Positions 60,914-64,000 of a stretch of DNA of 64,000 bases are shown piece after piece. The position numbers and the translations under genes are program-made. The stretch comes from G963662655 sp963665015 (GTDB lineage Bacteria; Cloacimonadota; Cloacimonadia; Cloacimonadales; JAIOQZ01). The first letter of the stretch is position 1. Each line of letters opens with the position of its first letter. The notes beneath the pieces were generated by a model that did no database searches, was not told where the DNA came from, and saw only the letters and a list, made by a program, of their open reading frames with translations. The stretch lies in NCBI GenBank assembly GCA_963665015.2, contig CAXXSY010000003.1, forward strand, positions 868,001 to 932,000, in the 5' to 3' direction.

Positions 60914-61654
60914 TCATTCAAAAATCGGATTTAAAAAACGATCTCCAAGATATACTTCTCTTGCTTTTTCGCTGTTGACCAGCTCTTTCGACGTTCCTGA
61001 CAACAAAATCTCCCCGTTGAAAATAATATAAGCTCTCTGCGTGATTTTCAAAGTATCAAGTACGTTGTGGTCGGTGATTAATACACCGATCCCACGATCC
61101 TGCAACTTGATGATGATGTCCTGGATGTCCGCGACAGCCAGCGGATCGACGCCGGCGAAGGGCTCGTCCATGAGGATGAACGACGGATTGGTGACCAGCG
61201 AGCGCGTGATTTCCAGCTTCCTGCGCTCCCCGCCGGAGAGCGTGTAGGCCTTCTGCCTGGCCAGCTTTGTCAGCCCCAGTTCCCCGAGGTATTCGTCGCA
61301 TTTCGTGCGCCGTTCCTTGCGCGACATCTTCATTGTCTCCAGTATCGCCATGATGTTCTCTTCGACCGTGAGTTTGTGGAAGATCGAGGGTGCCTGTGCC
61401 AGATAACCGATCCCGAGTTGTGCGCGTTTGTACATCGGCTTCTTGGTGATGTCCAGATCGTTGAAATAGATGTTTCCCGCGTTTGCTCTCGCCAATCCGA
61501 GGATGATGTAGAAGGTCGTTGATTTCCCGGCACCGTTCGGGCCCAATATCCCGACAACTTCCCCCTGCTCGATCTCCAGACTGATCTCGGTCAGTACACG
61601 GCGTTTCCCGTAGTACTTCACCAGTTTCTCAGCTCGAATCCTGTTCTTTTGCAT
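60914..61654 (-). CDS. lptB: LPS transport ATPase LptB
   Basis: 246 residues. Walker A GPNGAGKST, signature LSGGERRKLE, Walker B SFILMDEPFAGVDPLAV. Powers extraction of LPS from the inner membrane with LptFG. Gene order lptB-rpoN is the conserved one. Separated from the lptA-like gene by 219 nt holding an inverted-repeat element. Confidence 0.97.
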   Translation of the reverse strand: MQKNRIRAEKLVKYYGKRRVLTEISLEIEQGEVVGILGPNGAGKSTTFYIILGLARANAGNIYFNDLDITKKPMYKRAQLGIGYLAQAPSIFHKLTVEENIMAILETMKMSRKERRTKCDEYLGELGLTKLARQKAYTLSGGERRKLEITRSLVTNPSFILMDEPFAGVDPLAVADIQDIIIKLQDRGIGVLITDHNVLDTLKITQRAYIIFNGEILLSGTSKELVNSEKAREVYLGDRFLNPIFE

Positions 61655-61740
61655 ACCGTGCTTCCTATCTACATTTACATTATAAAATAACTTCTGTCAA
61701 CCGATATTTGAGGGAAAAAACCAACTTCCGATTGTCCGAA

Positions 61741-61870
61741 CGAAGTGAGGTCATCTGAATGTTGGTTACATCATGGATCAAGCATCAAACATTCGGAAGA
61801 ACTCGCTTCGCTAAACTGGTATTTGCATGCAAATACCGCGCTTCGTCGCACATTCAAGAAGTTTGATGCA
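61741..61870. repeat. Inverted-repeat element in the lptA-lptB gap
   Basis: A 20-bp perfect palindrome GGTATTTGCATGCAAATACC (61818-61837) sits inside an outer stem GCATCAAAC (61782-61790) / GTTTGATGC (61861-61869). An imperfect pairing of the flank CGAAGTGAGG with ACTCGCTTCG is also possible. No gene is seen in 61655-61873. Confidence 0.55.
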
Positions 61871-61873
61871 AAT

Positions 61874-62959
61874 CTACTTCCCCTCGAATTTATACGTACC
61901 GGACGCGCTCTGCTTCATCACGATCGATTCGATTTTGTTGTCTTTATCGATCATGATCTGCATGAACTGCCCGATCGCCTGATTATCGAAATACTCTTTA
62001 TCCTGAGCCGGATCGCTTTCCTGCATCACGTGCGATTGGATGTTTCCCTCTGCCTCGAAGCTTCGGATGCGGTTCTCTTCGTCGAAGTTGAAGCGCATGG
62101 TTTCGCTGGTGATGCGGTTGTCCTTCTCCTGGTCATCTCCTGCGCTGAACAGGATGCGGCACGAATCGATGAAGGTGGCGTGATCGAGATCGTTGTCATC
62201 GAAAAACAGATGGAATTCGCGCGCGAAGCCGTCCGCCGTCTCGGTGTGAAACTCCGGATTGCCAGTAAAAATCGCCTCGTCTCTCTCCGCGTAATAGATC
62301 AGAAAATCGCTCAGCGCGCGGTAGTCCTTCGACTCGGTCACGACATCGAACATGGCGACCAGTTTCTGCTGATTCTGGTAGTACTCCATCTTCTGGGAGC
62401 TGATTTTAAGCGAGTCCTTGCCGGTTCGGTACACCACGGGTTTCATGATCATATAGCCGTAGCCGGTTTCCAGATCGTAGTCGATGCGACCCGCCTCGGC
62501 ATGCAGACTGTCGCGCGTGTCCCACGCCTTGACGAAGCCGCTGGCTTGCACCTTGCCCATCTCGCGTAACCAATCGACGCGGTCGGCGCGTACCACCTGC
62601 CTGGTGTTGTCCGAGCGCTCGACGGTCAGCCGGACGCCGCCCTGAAGCTCGAGCTTATCCACGTTGCGGTAGTAGGTCGCCTTGTCCGCGGTCAGGGTGA
62701 GCGTGTCTTCCACAATCTTCACTTTTTCGATCATATAGACGATCTTCTGCTCGTCGAGGAAGCGAACGTTTCGGGCGTAAAATTCGGTGGTGCCGTAGAA
62801 GAAATGGACATTGCCCTTGAGGTTGGTGACGTATTCGGTTCCCTGCTTGACCGCCAGCAGCGAATCGGCGTGGTCGAGTCGGTATGGACGCAATTCCTCT
62901 TCGGCGAAGAGTGCAAGGGTCATCGCCAGGAAAAAGAGGATGAGCGTGCTCTTATTCAT
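61874..62959 (-). CDS. LptA/OstA-like periplasmic LPS-transport protein, enlarged
   Basis: 361 residues, about twice the length of LptA. Signal peptide MNKSTLILFFLAMTLALFA. Repeating beta motifs of the OstA fold: NLKGNVHFFYGTTEFYARNVRFLDEQ, DTLTLTADKATYYRN, ELQGGVRLTVERSDNTRQVVRADRVDW. It would bridge the periplasm as a beta-jellyroll conduit for LPS. It may represent an LptA with extra turns or an LptA-LptD-like N-domain, a variation also seen in other FCB lineages. Overlaps lptC by 8 nt. Confidence 0.8.
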   Translation of the reverse strand: MNKSTLILFFLAMTLALFAEEELRPYRLDHADSLLAVKQGTEYVTNLKGNVHFFYGTTEFYARNVRFLDEQKIVYMIEKVKIVEDTLTLTADKATYYRNVDKLELQGGVRLTVERSDNTRQVVRADRVDWLREMGKVQASGFVKAWDTRDSLHAEAGRIDYDLETGYGYMIMKPVVYRTGKDSLKISSQKMEYYQNQQKLVAMFDVVTESKDYRALSDFLIYYAERDEAIFTGNPEFHTETADGFAREFHLFFDDNDLDHATFIDSCRILFSAGDDQEKDNRITSETMRFNFDEENRIRSFEAEGNIQSHVMQESDPAQDKEYFDNQAIGQFMQIMIDKDNKIESIVMKQSASGTYKFEGK

Positions 62960-63515
62960 CGGGTAGTTCTTCCTTCTCGACTTTTCCCGAGCCTGCGACG
63001 TTCACCGAGCGGAGTTCCCGGAAGCTGGTATCGGTCTGCAAGCTGTGTCCGTGGAAGATGTTCTCGCCGCGAATGATGGTGACTTTTCCTTTGGCAAATA
63101 TTGCGTCGGTGTTGCGGTTCCACACCAGGTGCTCGGTTTTGAGCGTGTCGTTTTCGTCGTTGACGATGATGACGTTGCCCTGCGCGGTCAGGATGTTTTT
63201 CACTTCGTCCATAACGGCTTCCCGGCCAGTGAGCACGGAGCGCAGGTGCCCGTCCTGGTCGAAGGATTCCACGCGAACGGTGTCCGCGTCGAGGGTGCGG
63301 CTGTTGTAGAAACGCTGGATGTGCCGCGCGTTCAGGATGTATTCGACGTTGTTGTTTTTCGTGGATACGATGCGCACGGAGTCCGATTGCTCGTCCGCGA
63401 GCCCTGGCTGTTTCTCGAAGGTGGGGGACTCGTCGCCGCCGCATCCGGTCAGGATAACCGCGAGCAGGCTACTGAGCCATAAAGCGGTCAAGAAGTGTTT
63501 GCACAGCCTCTTCAT
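62952..63515 (-). CDS. lptC: LptC-like LPS export protein, probable lipoprotein
   Basis: 187 residues. The N-terminus MKRLCKHFLTALWLSSLLAVILTGCGG ends in a lipobox (L-T-G-C), unlike the single-helix LptC of proteobacteria. An OstA-like jellyroll follows (IQRFYNSRTLDADTVRVESFDQDG, HLRSVLTGREAVMDEVKNIL, GNVIIVNDENDTLKTEHLVWN). It starts 47 nt inside the kdsC end. Confidence 0.8.
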   Translation of the reverse strand: MKRLCKHFLTALWLSSLLAVILTGCGGDESPTFEKQPGLADEQSDSVRIVSTKNNNVEYILNARHIQRFYNSRTLDADTVRVESFDQDGHLRSVLTGREAVMDEVKNILTAQGNVIIVNDENDTLKTEHLVWNRNTDAIFAKGKVTIIRGENIFHGHSLQTDTSFRELRSVNVAGSGKVEKEELPDE

Positions 63516-63996
63516 AGCGGTTTTGCCCTTTCAGTATCCATTCGATGAATTCACGCACGGCGCCTTTTCCGCCCTCGCGCTCGGTGACCAGATCGACCCT
63601 TGCTTTGATATCGGGGAATGCGTCCGCGGGTGTCGCGGAGATTCCGGCTTTCTCCAGCATGGGCATGTCGTTCCAGTCGTCGCCCATGACGGCTACGTTT
63701 TCCCAGGTCAGACCGAGCTTTTCTATCAATTCGTCTGCGACACGCAGCTTGTGCCGGACGCGCTGGTAGAGGTGGGTGATGCCGATGTCGTTGCAGCGTT
63801 GGGCGAGAAGCTCCGAGCGTCGTCCGGTGATCACGGCGATCTCGATGCCGAGATTCAGGACCATGCGCATGCCCAGCCCGTCTTTGGCGTTGAAATGCTT
63901 CGACTCGATCCGCTGCTCGTTGTAGATGATACTGCCGTCGGTCAATACGCCGTCGCAGTCGAGTATGATCAGTTTTATATCGCTGAGGCTCTTCAT
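63469..63996 (-). CDS. kdsC: KDO-8-phosphate phosphatase
   Basis: 175 residues, complete. HAD motifs IILDCDGVLTDGSI (nucleophile Asp), AVITGRRSELL (Thr), and VAVMGDDWNDMPML (acidic pair); no cap, as in KdsC tetramers. Removes phosphate from KDO-8-P for LPS core synthesis. The upstream gene runs off the right edge of the window, and the LPS genes follow on the same strand. Confidence 0.93.
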   Translation of the reverse strand: MKSLSDIKLIILDCDGVLTDGSIIYNEQRIESKHFNAKDGLGMRMVLNLGIEIAVITGRRSELLAQRCNDIGITHLYQRVRHKLRVADELIEKLGLTWENVAVMGDDWNDMPMLEKAGISATPADAFPDIKARVDLVTEREGGKGAVREFIEWILKGQNRYEEAVQTLLDRFMAQ

Positions 63997-64000
63997 TATG

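Noticed and set aside
1..64000. tRNA, rRNA genes and CRISPR arrays
   Set aside because: No cloverleaf, rRNA signature or regularly spaced repeat array was found on either strand.

Overview
The window looks like a contig from a diderm, anaerobe-type bacterium of the FCB side of the tree, most likely Cloacimonadota or a close relative. This is inferred, not proven. The reasons are an LPS-transport set (kdsC, lptC, an lptA-like gene, lptB), a beta-barrel outer-membrane protein, a large secreted protein ending in a FlgD-like sorting domain with the NPFNP signature, sigma-54, and an EI/HPr/HPr-kinase set with no EII in view. Host genes are GC-rich. The prophage at the left is less so, and its accessory genes are clearly AT-rich.

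Layout. 1-~7.2 kb: the immunity/transposition end of a Mu-like transposable prophage running leftwards out of the window. It carries a MuA-like transposase, a MuB-like ATPase, a winged-helix protein, the start of a GemA-like gene, a Ner-like regulator, and a divergent S24 (CI/LexA-type) repressor followed by three small AT-rich accessory genes. 7.2-9.9 kb: host DNA with an ammonium transporter and two paralogous pilin-like proteins, each behind a recognisable sigma-54 (-24/-12) promoter. 10.1-20.4 kb: a compact co-oriented phage head-tail-lysis cluster behind one strong sigma-70 promoter. It has scaffold, capsid, decoration, connector, tail terminator, tail tube, a tail chaperone with a -1 frameshift, tape measure, tail/fibre proteins and an M15 endolysin, but no terminase, portal, protease or integrase. 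This suggests a remnant or domesticated particle, possibly GTA-like.

20.4-32.7 kb: host accessory functions. These are PstS, a TPR sensor with a histidine-kinase dimerisation helix but no ATPase domain, a CHAP hydrolase, a four-gene molybdo-hydroxylase/amidohydrolase operon resembling the E. coli ssnA-xdhD-ygfM-hyuA purine locus, DUF2721, a homocysteine methyltransferase and a YeiH-type membrane protein. Two copies of a ~120-nt structured element with compensatory stem changes lie at 23.9 and 31.6 kb. 33-43.7 kb: envelope and secreted proteins, a winged-helix regulator fused to a degenerate M29-peptidase fold, and a pseudopilin. 43.7-49.7 kb: folC, a Gph-type phosphatase, a PP2C phosphatase, a Wzx-like flippase and an asparagine-synthase-like enzyme. 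49.9-64 kb: a long minus-strand run of housekeeping genes: kdsC-lptC-lptA-like // lptB-rpoN-lpdA-lipA-hpf // hprK-ptsH-ptsI-pgi-pgi/pmi-metK.

Connections: RpoN from the right end could drive the pilin promoters at 8.8 and 9.4 kb. HprK, HPr and EI are adjacent and probably form a regulatory phosphorelay. The LPS genes sit in the conserved rpoN neighbourhood. All functional calls come from reading the sequence without database searches.
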